Assembly (NCBI GenBank): GCA_030272585.1
Contig: BSYQ01000001.1
Span: 6,324,001 to 6,388,000, forward strand
Length of the DNA: 64,000 bases
Direction: 5' to 3'
Source of the DNA: Bryopsis sp. KO-2023
Lineage: Eukaryota > Chlorophyta > Ulvophyceae > Bryopsidales > Bryopsidaceae
Shown here one piece after another: positions 12,373 through 23,524 of this stretch; position 1 is the first letter of the stretch; each line of letters opens with the position of its first letter. The notes under the pieces were generated by a model that did no database searches, had not been told where the DNA came from, and saw only the letters and a program-made list of their open reading frames with translations. The position numbers and the translations under genes were made by a program.

Positions 12373-15300
12373 GTGACAGAATCACGCTCCCCCCCACAAA
12401 GGCAGCCAGCGCAGGATTTCAAAACCCGAGCGACACAGGACATCATGATCCTTTCCAGAAAACGCAAACACAGCAGGACGGTCGCTAGCACCAGCGAGGT
12501 CGATAGGAGGAAACGTGTGCAAGGTGGCAAGGATTCGAACGCTCGCCGGGGACCTCTGTTTAAATATTTCAAGGTCGTCTCGAAAACACCTGCGGCGAAC
12601 GAAGTGGAGATCGTGACTGCGAGGGAAAAGAAGAGGGTCGCAGACAGGGGAAGGGATGGGCTTGGTCGTAGGCGCGAGGAGAGACGTGGCGATAGCGATG
12701 TCGGCAAAATTGACGTCAAGGATTTAATCAGGGAGAACGACTGCGAGCGCGGAAGTGATGGGGAACGAGACACGGCCTTCGAGGAGCCGGATGTTTCGAC
12801 TTCTTCCACCTTCTATAGCTTGCCAACGTCTTTCATAAGGTGAAATAGAGTTTCAGTGCAGGTCGAACGAAGACGCCCCGGAATTTCAATGCTTCTCGCC
12901 CAGCGCGTGCTTTGAAGCATAATGGGGAAAGGTCATAAACGGGCGTTTTTTGCTCTTGTCCCGACGACTTTCAACCTGGCGTATGTCACGACGTCACAAT
13001 AGTTATCCAGCCAAGTACAGGGTGTAGCGTCCTGCGACAAAGCCCAACCTTTTCAGACATGTTCCAAATAGAAAACAGTTCCAGTATTTGTATGGAAATT
13101 CAATCAGCGCCTTGGGGGGTTGGCGGAAATGAACTGAGTCGGACGGGTCGGGACGCTGGCGCTCACTTCCGCAATAATTGTCTAAACTGACATCCCTTCG
13201 CTGTGTGCAGCCACCTCCAGAGGACCCAAATCACTGGAAAGTTTTCAGAACAACTGTTGCGTGGATGTTGGAATCGGGACGTCAAACGATTGAACGAGGT
13301 GAAAATCAACTGAAAATTCTGAGAAATGAAAAAGTCACATGATTGTCAGAGAATGTTGGCATGGGAGCCTGATGCAGCAACCAGATGCATCAGCCCTCAC
13401 CAAAAAATGAACCCTCTTGGGAATTTCTTCGTTCCAAGTAAGAATTTCTTCGTGAATAGGTGGCTGCGGTTGACTGTTTTGCCGGCACCCGAAATGAGGC
13501 AATTGTGGATGTGAAATTCGACGCTTTGGGGGAGCTCTTTCTTATCTGCAAACTGACCGGGGAGTTGGGAGTCATGAATTTCGAGGAGTACAATAATGCT
13601 GCCAAAAGGTCAGCAAAAACCACTGCATCAAATTCCTTGTTTGGAAAATTTCGAACAATGACCTTGGAAGAAGTAACAATGAGGCCCTTTTTGCTCAGTT
13701 TCATAATTCTTCCTGTTGCGGTGATCTTTCCCGGAAACTCCAGAGCTCAGAAAAAGTTGTATTTTCCTCGAAACAATTCCTAATGAAATTTATCCTGGAT
13801 TTCAGAGGTCGGCAGTGGTGGGGCACAATAGCAAACTCTTCAGTCGACCCGATTCTGACGATATATGGGCAGTACTTGCTCCAAGCAGCAAGATGGCACC
13901 CCACAAATCAAAATGTGGTTGCGACAATCAGCAAATGTAGCCGCCAGGTGCCGATATATAACCTGGAGACATACCGGGTAAGGTAATGGAGATCAAGGTC
14001 GAGTTGGCCAGGGCATTGCATGGCCAGTGCATGGCACAAGAAACTAGACTTAATAATTAGAGAGAAACCCTCCCCCAGGATTCGAATGGGTACATATGCT
14101 TAACTTTCGATCTTGTGCTGAAGGGTGTTTTAATTGAGAGGGCGATTTCATTCACCACAGGGACAGCCCAAGCTGGTGCTGGAGGCATCGAATGGAAGCT
14201 CCGCCAGCATTGGCTCTGTGTCCGCTGGTTTCAATGACATGCAATTCTTGAGCAGGAGAACATCGACGATAATGGCAGCTGACCGTGGGGGGCGGGTCTT
14301 CATATGGGACCTGCGATGTGGGCGACACCCAAACATAAGCCTCGTTTCAGAACACCAGCGGAGCGGTGGAGGGTGGCGAAAAGTGGTTTTCTCCTTGTGC
14401 GAAGGACCCGATGGAGAGAATTTTGTGGCTGGAGGAACCAACACAGGCGAGGTAACCCGAGGTGTCATTTACCACCATCCAGCATTAAATGTGTATTTCG
14501 CTGAGGATTGCTATTCCTACCCAGGGCATCGATCACAGACGTTTTCCCTGTGCTGTAGATTCTGAAGTGGGATATCCGGAAGGCGGGGCAAACCTTGATG
14601 CCCCCCACAGGAGAGACTGTCATCCGGGGACCTCGAGAGCCTCAAGTTCTGGTGGGCGATTGTTTACAGGAGGCGGTGGTGCGCTGGTGTGTGCACTCCA
14701 TGGTGCCTTACCCCAGGGACCCCCGCCTTCTGGCCTTCATCGCAGTTTCCTCAAAACGGCAATGGGTGGGTGGATTGGACCTGCATTCTGGTGAAATAAC
14801 TCACCTTTGCAAGGGGGAGGAGGCTCCCCTGGATTACACCCCGGATGAAAACATGAAAAAATGCCAACAGAAAGCTGCGTGGCTCTCCTCATCTCAAACA
14901 CTCGTCACAGGTAGAGGCTGGGCAGATAAACAAGCAGGAAGACCCCAAACCATCTTTTCTTGGATTGATTACATGAACCCAGGATAACCTTTCAGATGAG
15001 GACAAGTTCTTGGAGTTCTTGGAGTTCATTAAGCCAGCCTTGAATCAACAGAAAATAGACAAGCGCATGTGATCTGCCCATGTGCATCCCCGTGATTTTC
15101 CCTAAATTTCCTGTTTCTTTGAACCCCTGAGTTGACTCCACATGCAGGCAACTGCTTCAGATCTTCCTTGTCAGCCATCGATTTCTCCACCTCCAAGATC
15201 CACGACAGCCATGATGACTACGATGGTCATGGAACAGGGGCCTATAATCCTCGCTACGAAGCTCACATTCCCACCACCAGACAAATATCATGCGTTTCTT

Positions 15301-15392
15301 GCCATCCATCAGAAGATACCATCATTGCAGGGACCACACATAACGAGGCAGTTCTAGTACAGAGGGATATTTGTAGCCACAGTCGAACTTAG
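12373..15392 (+). CDS. WD40-repeat protein with two WDxR motifs (candidate CUL4-DDB1 receptor), 7 exons
   Basis: Exons with matching phases: 12373-12839, 13211-13298, 13460-13608, 13806-13977, 14161-14451, 14559-14910, 15148-15392; joined product about 587 residues. A shorter start at 12445 (MILSRKRKHSRT) is equally possible. The N-terminal exon is charged and contains basic clusters suggesting nuclear localisation. The rest has beta-propeller blades: the RWHPTNQNVVAT segment, and blades ending FIWDLRCG (about 14305-14330) and ILKWDIRKAG (14559-14588). Both W-D-x-R endings fit the DWD/DCAF motif by which WD40 proteins bind DDB1 in CUL4 ubiquitin ligases; this role is inferred. I cannot name the orthologue. 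The first splice (AG + C = Ser) supports the 12373-12839 ORF being real on this strand. Confidence 0.75.
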
Positions 15393-16579
15393 AATGTTGA
15401 AGTATCGATGCAGGGGGATGTGGACATTTGATTGGTTTGAGACTGAAGCTATGTGTAATAGTAGCGAATTATTTTTGGTGTGATTTGTTTGTTTGGCTTC
15501 TCAAGGAAAGCTGTAGCTGCAGAGTGGAACCGAATCTTAGTGGAACCAATCGGTCAGCAGGAGACAATATCAATCAATCCCACAAAGAGATACTGAGACA
15601 AAGTTGACAAAGGGTTTTAGTTGCTATCTAGGAATTTAGTCCCAGCCCAGTCCACATGCAAACCATCATGCGTCTCCCTGTTAACTTCCGACATGCAATT
15701 CATAACACATCTCAAAAGGAACCGATCGTTTAGCTTCCCAGAATAAATCCTACAAAAGGCAACGTTTCACATGCATTCTCATTCTGGGGTGCGTTTTTGG
15801 TAACGCCACAAGTTCACGTCTTTCAACAATGCAATCATCTTCAGCCAAAGTCTCCAGTGTCCAGTGGTGGCTGAAATCTTTTCGCTGATCGCTTGCGAAC
15901 CGGTTTCCACCGTGTGTGCATCGGTCTAAGATGCGTCTGATCCATTGTCCATTCCGTGACGCCTGGTGTGGTAAAATCTTGTGACCAATGGAAGGAATGT
16001 GGCCAACGCGCGCGTTGCGCCGCCACCGTAATAACACAATGAGAACACACACAAGCGTCTATCCTCAACCCTAGTAGTGGAGACGCAGATGGAGGACGAC
16101 AAGCGTGATCTGGAGCCGGTCTGGTATGGATGATCATGCCCGCAACTCGAACCGACAGGTCAAATAGTTTTTTTCATGGTGAAGGAAATGCTTTCCTCTC
16201 TCGCTTGGAGTTCAAACTCGATCTGTGGAGACGCAGCGGACCTGCTCTAAACGACGACTCGTCGACGATTCGGATTCGCTCAGAACTTCTATTGGAGCGT
16301 GTGCGATATCTCCTTTGCAACACAAGAAGTGCGAATGGTGCGACGCCGTTTTCAAGAGGTCGAAGAGTTGTTCATTCTCTTTCACGTTTGTTTCCTTGCT
16401 CACGTTCTGGCCATGTGTTGGACTGGAGTGGCTCTTCTATGATTCTTGAGGATTTTCGACCAGGCGTACGACTCAATGTTGTGAAGAATTTGCCACGCCT
16501 TTAACATGTACGGCGATGCCTTTTTCACTGTTTTCTGGGCTTTTGAGCAATCTCTTTCAAGTTAGACTGCGAAGGCGCA
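15393..16579. other. Intergenic region between WD40 and bPH genes
   Basis: Contains the 3'UTR of the WD40 gene and upstream region of the plastid bPH gene. Short ORFs on both strands (for example 15750-16137 minus, 16130-16504 plus) have no recognisable domain and no splice-consistent continuation. Nothing else supported. Confidence 0.5.
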
Positions 16580-18145
16580 ATGCAGGTTCTCAACGGTCGG
16601 CCTTGCGCTCTCGCTCGTCCAACGAACCAACAGCGCCGCCTTTCCACCTCCTTTCAACCCGTCCGTACACACCAGAACACACGCTTCGCGAGATTCGTTG
16701 CGCGGGCAGAAGCCGGTAAGGACGACTTTTCCCTTGGTGGTCAGGTGGAACTTGCCTGGTAGTGAAATACCAACTGTAACCCTCTAATCCTTGAACGAGT
16801 TTCTCAGGGCTGGGGTTTTCCAGACATAAGAAGGATAGGGTGGAGGGGGTGGCAGTGCAGTGGGAAAGATAAAAAAACAAAAAAAACCAGGAATGAGGAT
16901 GAGTATGGTATTAACATGCATGAGGTCTGATAAATGACTGGATACTGATTATCTGATAATTCTCACCCAGAGGGAGACTCGGATGATGCATTTGAGCAGC
17001 GTTTGGCCAAGTTGAAGACGGCCAAGGGAGCCACTCCGATCGGTGAATCAAGGAAGGAGGTTGGCTCAGGTAAACTCCCTCAATGTGCTTGAATCAACAC
17101 CAACAGATGTCTAGGTGTGCTCCAAGATGGCAAATGTGTATGACAGTCCCCAACCTGGCAAGATTAATGATGATATTCACAGAACTGGAAAATCACTGGA
17201 AAATAGTGTTTCTCTTAGTGGAAATCAGTCGAAGGGTCTCGCATGGGGTGGGGAGTTTGGGAAAATGGCTTTGACTGAGGATTTGGATGATTTGGCTGAC
17301 CACAGAACCCAAGAAAAAGTATTACGACTTCTCGGATGAAGTTGTATTTTTTGAGGGACAACCAGCTGTTGGAGACTTGGCTGTCAATGTTGCTTTGGGA
17401 GCAACTCTCCTCTGGTTGCCTCTGACGGCAGCTGCAATTGGTCGATTTGCTTTCGTCAGATATAAATTCACGGACAAGAGACTGACTGTGACCACCAAGG
17501 CACCTTGGCAAGGTGAGCAACAACCTGTGTTACAGGGGGGGGATGAATTTGGACTGTTGGTGATGTTTTGGAAAAAGGGGGGGGGGGGGGGTTACTGGCA
17601 AGTTGATACCAGCAGAAATGAGGCATGGTGGTTGCAATGTTGGTGTTGGATACAGATGAGCAGATCGATGTTGCTTATCAAGAGGTGAGCGATGTCGTTG
17701 CCATTGGAAGGGGTATTGGAGCTTGGGGTGATATGGTCGTGACTCTGAAAAATGGGGACAAGGTGGAGATTCGATCATTGGAGAGGTGAGCTGCTTGGAA
17801 AAAAGAATTCGATGCATCCTTTCGTCTCTCGCATATGTTGAGGCCTAAATAATACAATATGTAGGGAAGACACTGCATGGCTGACTGATATGAGCAGAGC
17901 ATCTTGTTGATGTGTTGAACGGGTCGGTGGTTGGGAGGTATTTTTGGAAAATGTGGATACCATTGGACTGCTGATTTATGGATGGTTTGTGCATGGGGAA
18001 GAAGTAGTTGCCTTTTTTGAGTATAACTCCCTTGAAAAAATACGAATCTTTGCTGTTCAGGTGGCAAGAGCTCAAGAATTATATTTTGGAGAGAAAGGCA
18101 GCCCTCTCTGCTCCAGAGACTGATTCTACAACAGGATTTTTGTGA
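16580..18145 (+). CDS. Plastid-targeted bacterial-PH-domain (DUF304-like) membrane protein, 5 exons
   Basis: Exons 16580-16715, 16971-17069, 17306-17512, 17656-17785, 18061-18145; all phases agree and give 218 residues. The first about 45 residues are rich in Arg, Ser, Thr and Ala with almost no acids and end VARAEAG, as expected for a chloroplast transit peptide. After an acidic linker, a hydrophobic stretch (about residues 102-125) precedes YKFTDKRLTVTTKAPWQDEQ and then VSDVVAIGRGIGAWGDMVV, which is the bacterial PH (bPH/DUF304) pattern of 'differs in how it is displayed, then beta-strands converting local potential'. A short Ser/Thr-rich tail follows. The family is conserved in plants and algae, and I infer a role at an internal plastid membrane; the biochemical function is not visible. 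Exon 3-4 intron carries a 15-nt G run (17577-17591). Confidence 0.78.
17577..17591. repeat. G15 run inside an intron of the bPH gene
   Basis: Uninterrupted 15-G run in the intron 17513-17655. Confidence 0.9.
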
Positions 18146-19499
18146 ACACGTCTCCCAAGCGCTTTTGCCTTGGAGAAAGTGCTTTCATTTTTGATTCCAT
18201 TTTGGTGGTGCATTGCTTCATTCTTTGATGGCCATTCTTTTTCTTCGGGTGGCTTCTTTTCTCGATTGTTTGATTCTTTAAAAGATTCTGTGGATGTAAC
18301 TACATGGAAGAAATCTTTCGGACTTTTTTAAATCGCCAAAGAGAAAACATGCTGTTGGTGGTGGATGTTGAGGGATCTTGCGCCTCTTTTTCCATCAATG
18401 TTGGCGTGAGGTTTCACAGAATGCAGCCCTCTTACAATCCAGCACAACCTTGCATAGCATATCATGATGCAGCCACCACAATTTCGGGGGGCAATCGAGT
18501 CGACCCCTGACTACTGGCCATCAAATTCAACAGCCGCCGCCCCCAAGGTGGGAGGAAGCCAGAAAGTGGGATCTACAACGCCTGACTGACATTAATCTTT
18601 AATCTGTTTGAATCAAGGACTGTTAGAAAATGATCGTTGACGCGGACTTGGCCGAACGGAAGAAAACGAGGGACGGGGCCAAATCGCGATCATATCCAAT
18701 ACGGTTTCATGCGGCCAAAGGGAGACGGCCCGCACAACCAAAGTTTTTTTTTTTTTCATTCGTTGTCACCTTACGAGTTTGTTTTGTGCGCCTGCCTGTC
18801 AAAGGCGGGGCGCGCGTTTTGTCTCATTTAATCATTGTGCGCGGGTAGGGAGGATCGATGCCGAAATTTCGGCGTCGGTTTCTTCGCGCTGCCCGGTGGC
18901 TGGTCGGAGGATGCGGTCGAGGTGAATGCGGATTTATTACATGTCGAACAAAAAGTACAGATTTTCTACCACCTTTCATTGACGACGGAAACTCTGTTCC
19001 AGCGGCGCGCGCGAACTGGTGCTGAGACACGACTGGGCCTCCTCGCGCGTCGCCAGCTTCGGATAAGCGCACAGAAATAACCGACGTAGGGTCTGGCGGT
19101 CAAGTGCAATGGCCAATCGGGACTGGCTCGATAGGGACGGTTAAGAAACGAACGTCGCGCGATCCCGACTCTAGAACGAAAAGAAACCCATTCTTTTTTC
19201 GCTCCAACTCGCGCCAACTTTGCGAGAAAATGGTCGAGTTTTGAGCCACGTGATCGACGGAAGCCCGTGTGAGTCATACATTTCCAATGTCGGACGTCAA
19301 TCGAGAAATCAAGCCGTCGTCGTTGACCCACATTCCGTTTCTTTTTCTGTCATCTCGGCGGAAACCCATTTCGGGCCTTGGGTTTGACTTTCAACGAGCG
19401 CAGCTCTGGAAGCAGTAATTTTCGTGGATTTTATCTACAGGAGCATCTCGACGTGGCAATAAAAAGACTGTCGTTGTTACGGCCGACGAGTTCGACTGG
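18146..19499. other. Intergenic region upstream of GCP2
   Basis: 3' flank of the bPH gene, then the promoter and 5'UTR region of GCP2. Base composition shifts from AT-rich (18.1-18.6 kb) to GC-rich with many CG dinucleotides (about 18.63-19.5 kb), as seen upstream of other genes in this window. Open frames on both strands in the GC-rich part show no domain. Confidence 0.5.
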
Positions 19500-22476
19500 T
19501 TGGAGGAGTGCACCACTCCTGTTGCTGGCGATTTCGTCATGGAGCCGGAGTCTCAATCGCGCAGGCTATCGCATTCTCAGCCGTCGTTCAGCCTTGGTTA
19601 CCCAACGGACTCATCTTCTACACCACGGCCTGGTCGGGCGTCCCTCCAATTCAACCCAGTTTATGACTTCCTCGACTCCACACCCGTCAACAAACTCCGC
19701 TCCCCTCACACGCCGGGCGCTTCGCCGAGAGGCAAAAGGTGTCCGATGGGAGATCTATTTCTGTCCTATGACGAAGAGCGGGGAGTCCAGGGCGATGCAG
19801 AAACTGCCGGAAAAGAAGCTGGCGTTGAAAACGTGGTAACTCCGGCGTGGAACCGCAAGCGACCCTATCTGACAGGGTCGTTTTTGTGGGAAGACACTGA
19901 GGGGGACTCGGAAGACTCGCAAGCAACACGACCTCCGAAAGGGAACGATAAAGCGATCGTTCCTGTGGCGCCAACAGTGGAGCTGACTGTGTCCACACCT
20001 CGAATGATCTCGGAAATATCCGTGCTGGATGATTTACTGTACGGATTCATGGGGTTGGGTGGGCAGCATGTCAGCTTCGAATTCCCACACAATGCATCCG
20101 GGGGCAAGGAGGTGGTGTGCATTTTGGGGGAGGGGTTGGAACCAGGACTGCATGCCTCCGTGTGTCGGGCGCTGCCAGTCTGTGAATACGTGGTGACCTT
20201 GCAGCAATTCGTGGAAACCAGATTGATCATGGAGTGTGGCATGGTCTGTCATGCGGTGGCTTCTTTCATGAGGCAAGTCCTGGACGATTGGATGTTGTTG
20301 GTTACTCAGCTGGAGACCCTGCTGATGACGGGCCGACTAACCATGCAGTCGCTTTGGCACTACGTGAATCCTCCTTTTGGATGGCTGAAATTGCTGGCTA
20401 GCATTGCGAGGAGAGCGGCTTCATCCAGGTTGATGGGCAGTCGGCTGCTCAATCTAATCTACACCGAATTGAGGACCTACACCGGGGATCGGGACGCTCA
20501 CTTCGTGCTTCGGAAGCTGCTGGAGGCCGCCAGCATTCCTTACTTCGAGATAATGGAAAAGTGGCTGTGTGAGGGGGTGCTGGATGATCCATACGACGAG
20601 TTTATCGTTCAAGAGAACCCGAAAGTTTCCATCACAGCCACCACCACGGATCTGCAATCTGCTTACTGGAGGCATCGTTACACGATTCGGCATGTCAGCA
20701 CCCCCCAGGACGAGGATTACGGAATGCCGGCTTTTCTGGAGGAGCACGAGGAAATGATTCTCACCACCGGCAAGTATCTGAACGCGATCCAGGAGTGTGG
20801 GAGGCCCGTCCAGCGACCTCTGGCCAACGACGAACACATCGAATACGATTCTGGAAACCGCTTCGTGCAATACTTCCATAAGGCGCACGAGGTGGCCACC
20901 CGGACGCTGTTGGATTTTTTCATGAAGGATCTCAACTTGTTGCAATGGCTCAAGGGAATCAAGCATTTTTTCTTGCTGGATCAAGGGGACATGATAGGCA
21001 ATCTCATGGACATCGCAGAGGAGGAGTTCGCCAAACCTCCCGGAATGGTTTCTCACACACGCATGCAGTCGCTCCTGGAGCTTGCCATCCGGACGTCGTC
21101 GGTCCCTCAAGGGACCGACAGCGCCGCCTTGGCGTTCGGATTCGACAGTCGATCTCTGTTGGAAATGGCCCGAGCCGTGTTTCAGCGGCGGTCGCCCGAA
21201 TCCACCTCCATCAGGGGTCGCAGGACCGAGGAGGAGAAAAGCAGAATGAGAAATCGATCCGAAGCCCTCAAGGGTTTTCAAGTGTTTGCTCTCTCTTACC
21301 GAGTGGACTGGCCGATGACGCTGGTGGTGCCTCCCAAACACATGCAGCAGTACCAGCTGCTGTTCAAACACTTGTTTTTGTTGAGGAAAGTTGAAAGAGA
21401 TTTGGGGAAAGTTTGGCAAGTGCTGCAGGCGTTGAGGAGACTCGATGCAGACAGGTGAGTTTCACAAAATTCGATCGAAATTCTTGCAGAGATTCGTGAG
21501 GTCATGATGTTTGGGGGGGGGGGGAAGAACCCCTTGATTCGATCTGCGAAAGATTGTATCGGTGGACCTGAACATTTCCTTCAACAATTACATAGGTTGC
21601 ATGTAAATACATGACAGGATTGAGGGGTAGGATTCAGAGAAACACATGAAGTTTTGCAAGTCAAGTGGGTAACTGAAGAATGGTGAATGGGGGTTTCCTG
21701 GCAGGGCTATTGGAGCTCGATCGAAAGGAGTATCGTTGTTATGTCATAAAATGATGCACACGTTCCAGCAGTATATCCGCTACTTGACTGTTGAAACCGT
21801 GGAGCAATCGTGGCATGTCTTGGAAACCGAGCTGGCAAAATCAAAGGATGTCGACAGTGTCATAGAAATCCACAAGGATTTTATCACAAAGGTAACCCTC
21901 ATTGAAAAATGGAAATATGCATGTTATGTCTAAAAGGGATGGTCTTTCCTTGGCAATTGGAAGTCAAGAATTTTGACCATGTATAGATATATACCTTTCA
22001 GCATGGGAAATATCTTGTTTTCTTTTTTGAAGAAATGGTACGTGAAATGGTACCTGCAGGTATTAAAACACAGCATGCTGTGCAAAGCGAAAGTGGTCAG
22101 CCTGTTCGAAAAGCTGGAGCAGCATGCGCTAGACTTCGTTGAACTAGTGTTCAGTGCAATAAAATCGGAGAACGCTGGGCAGCAGCTCACATCCAGGGAC
22201 AACCCCCCTGTCGGTGTCGCCGACACAGGGAATCCTTCCACATCCAGTAGCGACGCCGTGATAAACGCTGCCATCAGCAACGAGGATTTCAACTGCACGA
22301 TTCAAAAAATAGACATGCTGTTCACTCACAACGTCAATGAGCTGATTCGGCAGCTGACGGAGGTGTACGAAAGCAGTACGAGCGATAGAGGGGAGGGGGC
22401 GGCGGTACGGATGGAAACCGGGGAAGAAATCGTGAAACTGCTGAGTCTCATTCAGAGGTTGAGCCTCAGTGGGTGA
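19500..22476 (+). CDS. GCP2: Gamma-tubulin complex component 2 (GCP2/Spc97), 3 exons
   Basis: Exons 19500-21454, 21705-21891 and 22060-22476 join in phase to an 852-residue protein, close to the usual GCP2 size (about 850-900). GCP2 pairs with GCP3 to form the gamma-tubulin small complex, which templates microtubule nucleation at centrosomes or, in plants and algae, at cortical and spindle sites. Residues about 1-165 are a Ser/Pro-rich, probably disordered leader. The GIP/Spc97-98 core then begins at VSTPRMISEISVLDDLLYGF. Diagnostic GCP2 segments include GVLDDPYDEF (about residues 357-366), ILTTGKYLNAIQECG, HFFLLDQGDMIGNLMD (human: YFLMDQGDFFVHFMD) and the C-terminal MMHTFQQYIRYLTVETVEQSW at the start of exon 2. 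The last exon holds a 30-residue low-similarity loop before the final helices. The first ATG in frame is used as start. Confidence 0.93.
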
Positions 22477-23524
22477 CGTGCGCTTGACATGCAGGACGGC
22501 AGCAGGAAGGAAAAGTAAAAAATGACGAAAAAAAAAGAAGAAAGAGCAGGGGTCGCTGACTGGATATATCACTGGCATCAACAACAAAAATAGACATGCA
22601 TGACGCAACTCAACAAAAAGTAGTTTGTTCAAGGAAGGCGGGAGGGGGGGGGAGTGGAACATTGTGGAAAAATGCGTATTTTTGCGAGATGAATGGTCGT
22701 TTGGACTGTCCCTTTAGAAAAAAAAAAAAAAAAAGTGATGGAAAAATGTCGATCTTTATTTTTGCAGGGAGGGGGGTTTGGTTTGGATTTCTTTAACAAA
22801 GGAAGACGGTGGGTGGGTAACTCATGGAGCAGAGTTTTGTTGCAGGAAAATTTTGGAGGAATTAGAAATTGTCGGTGATGTGTTGAAAAAAAAAACTGCC
22901 ATTGAACTGGCCGTCAAATGGAAGGGGAGTTCGATTTGTGAGAAAGAAATCAAAGAAGCAAATTTCAAAGAAACAAATTTTTGGATTTTTTTGGTGACGA
23001 AACCTAAAAAAAGGTCGATAAAAACAAAACAAAACAAAAACATTGAGTTGCATTCAATTGACATGCGGGGGTGGTGGGACCAATTTGACTGATTGGATGA
23101 TTATGGATTAGGGTCGCTCAATGGAATGGAGTGGAATAATGGTGGGATGTGAGTGTGTTAATTCAACTTGTCTGGGAGCCTCGGGAGGTTGCGAAAGACA
23201 GGGCTTGTATTATTAGGATGTAATCGTTTCTCTTGTCGCTACGACACTTCATGATTGTGGAAAGGAGGGTGCGACTTACATTTTCCATTGGAAAACAGAT
23301 TCAGTGATTCAATTGGTATTCATGTCTTGAATTGTTGAAATTAAAATTGACCTGCAATGGCCATCCCCAAAAGTAAAACTAAAATAAAATGAAGAGTTTT
23401 TGCTATCGCCCAAAATCCTAAAACCTGATCCTCCCATCCTAACCCTGAGATTGTCTTTCACAGTGCCCCCCCCCCCGAAACGAAATAATACAGAGCTCCC
23501 TGAACATATAAATACCCTAGCATC
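22477..23524. other. Convergent 3' intergenic region between GCP2 and the RNA-repair gene
   Basis: GCP2 (plus) and the RNA-repair gene (minus) end facing each other, so both 3'UTRs lie here. The stretch is AT-rich with A runs (22719-22734, 22888-22897) and G runs; no ORF with recognisable content. Confidence 0.55.

Noticed and set aside
12521-12550. GGATTCGAAC string resembling the reverse complement of a tRNA T-loop
   Set aside because: Flanking bases do not pair as a T-stem, no acceptor or anticodon stems fit, and it lies in a coding exon.
12351-12809. 152-residue minus-strand ORF with two hydrophobic stretches, as a possible N-terminus of BLTP2
   Set aside because: The opposite strand holds the WD40 first exon with a phase-correct splice, and BLTP2 has a better start at 12226 with a family-like membrane anchor. 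Treated as an antisense shadow.
15750-16504. Overlapping ORFs of 98-124 residues on both strands
   Set aside because: Arg/Ser-rich translations of GC-rich upstream DNA without domain or splice support.
18824-19331. 121-residue Arg-rich minus ORF upstream of GCP2
   Set aside because: Composition-driven frame in a CG-rich promoter region; no family resemblance.
20454-21419. 321-residue minus-strand ORF
   Set aside because: Shadow of the GCP2 coding exon; the plus frame matches the GCP2 family over its whole length.
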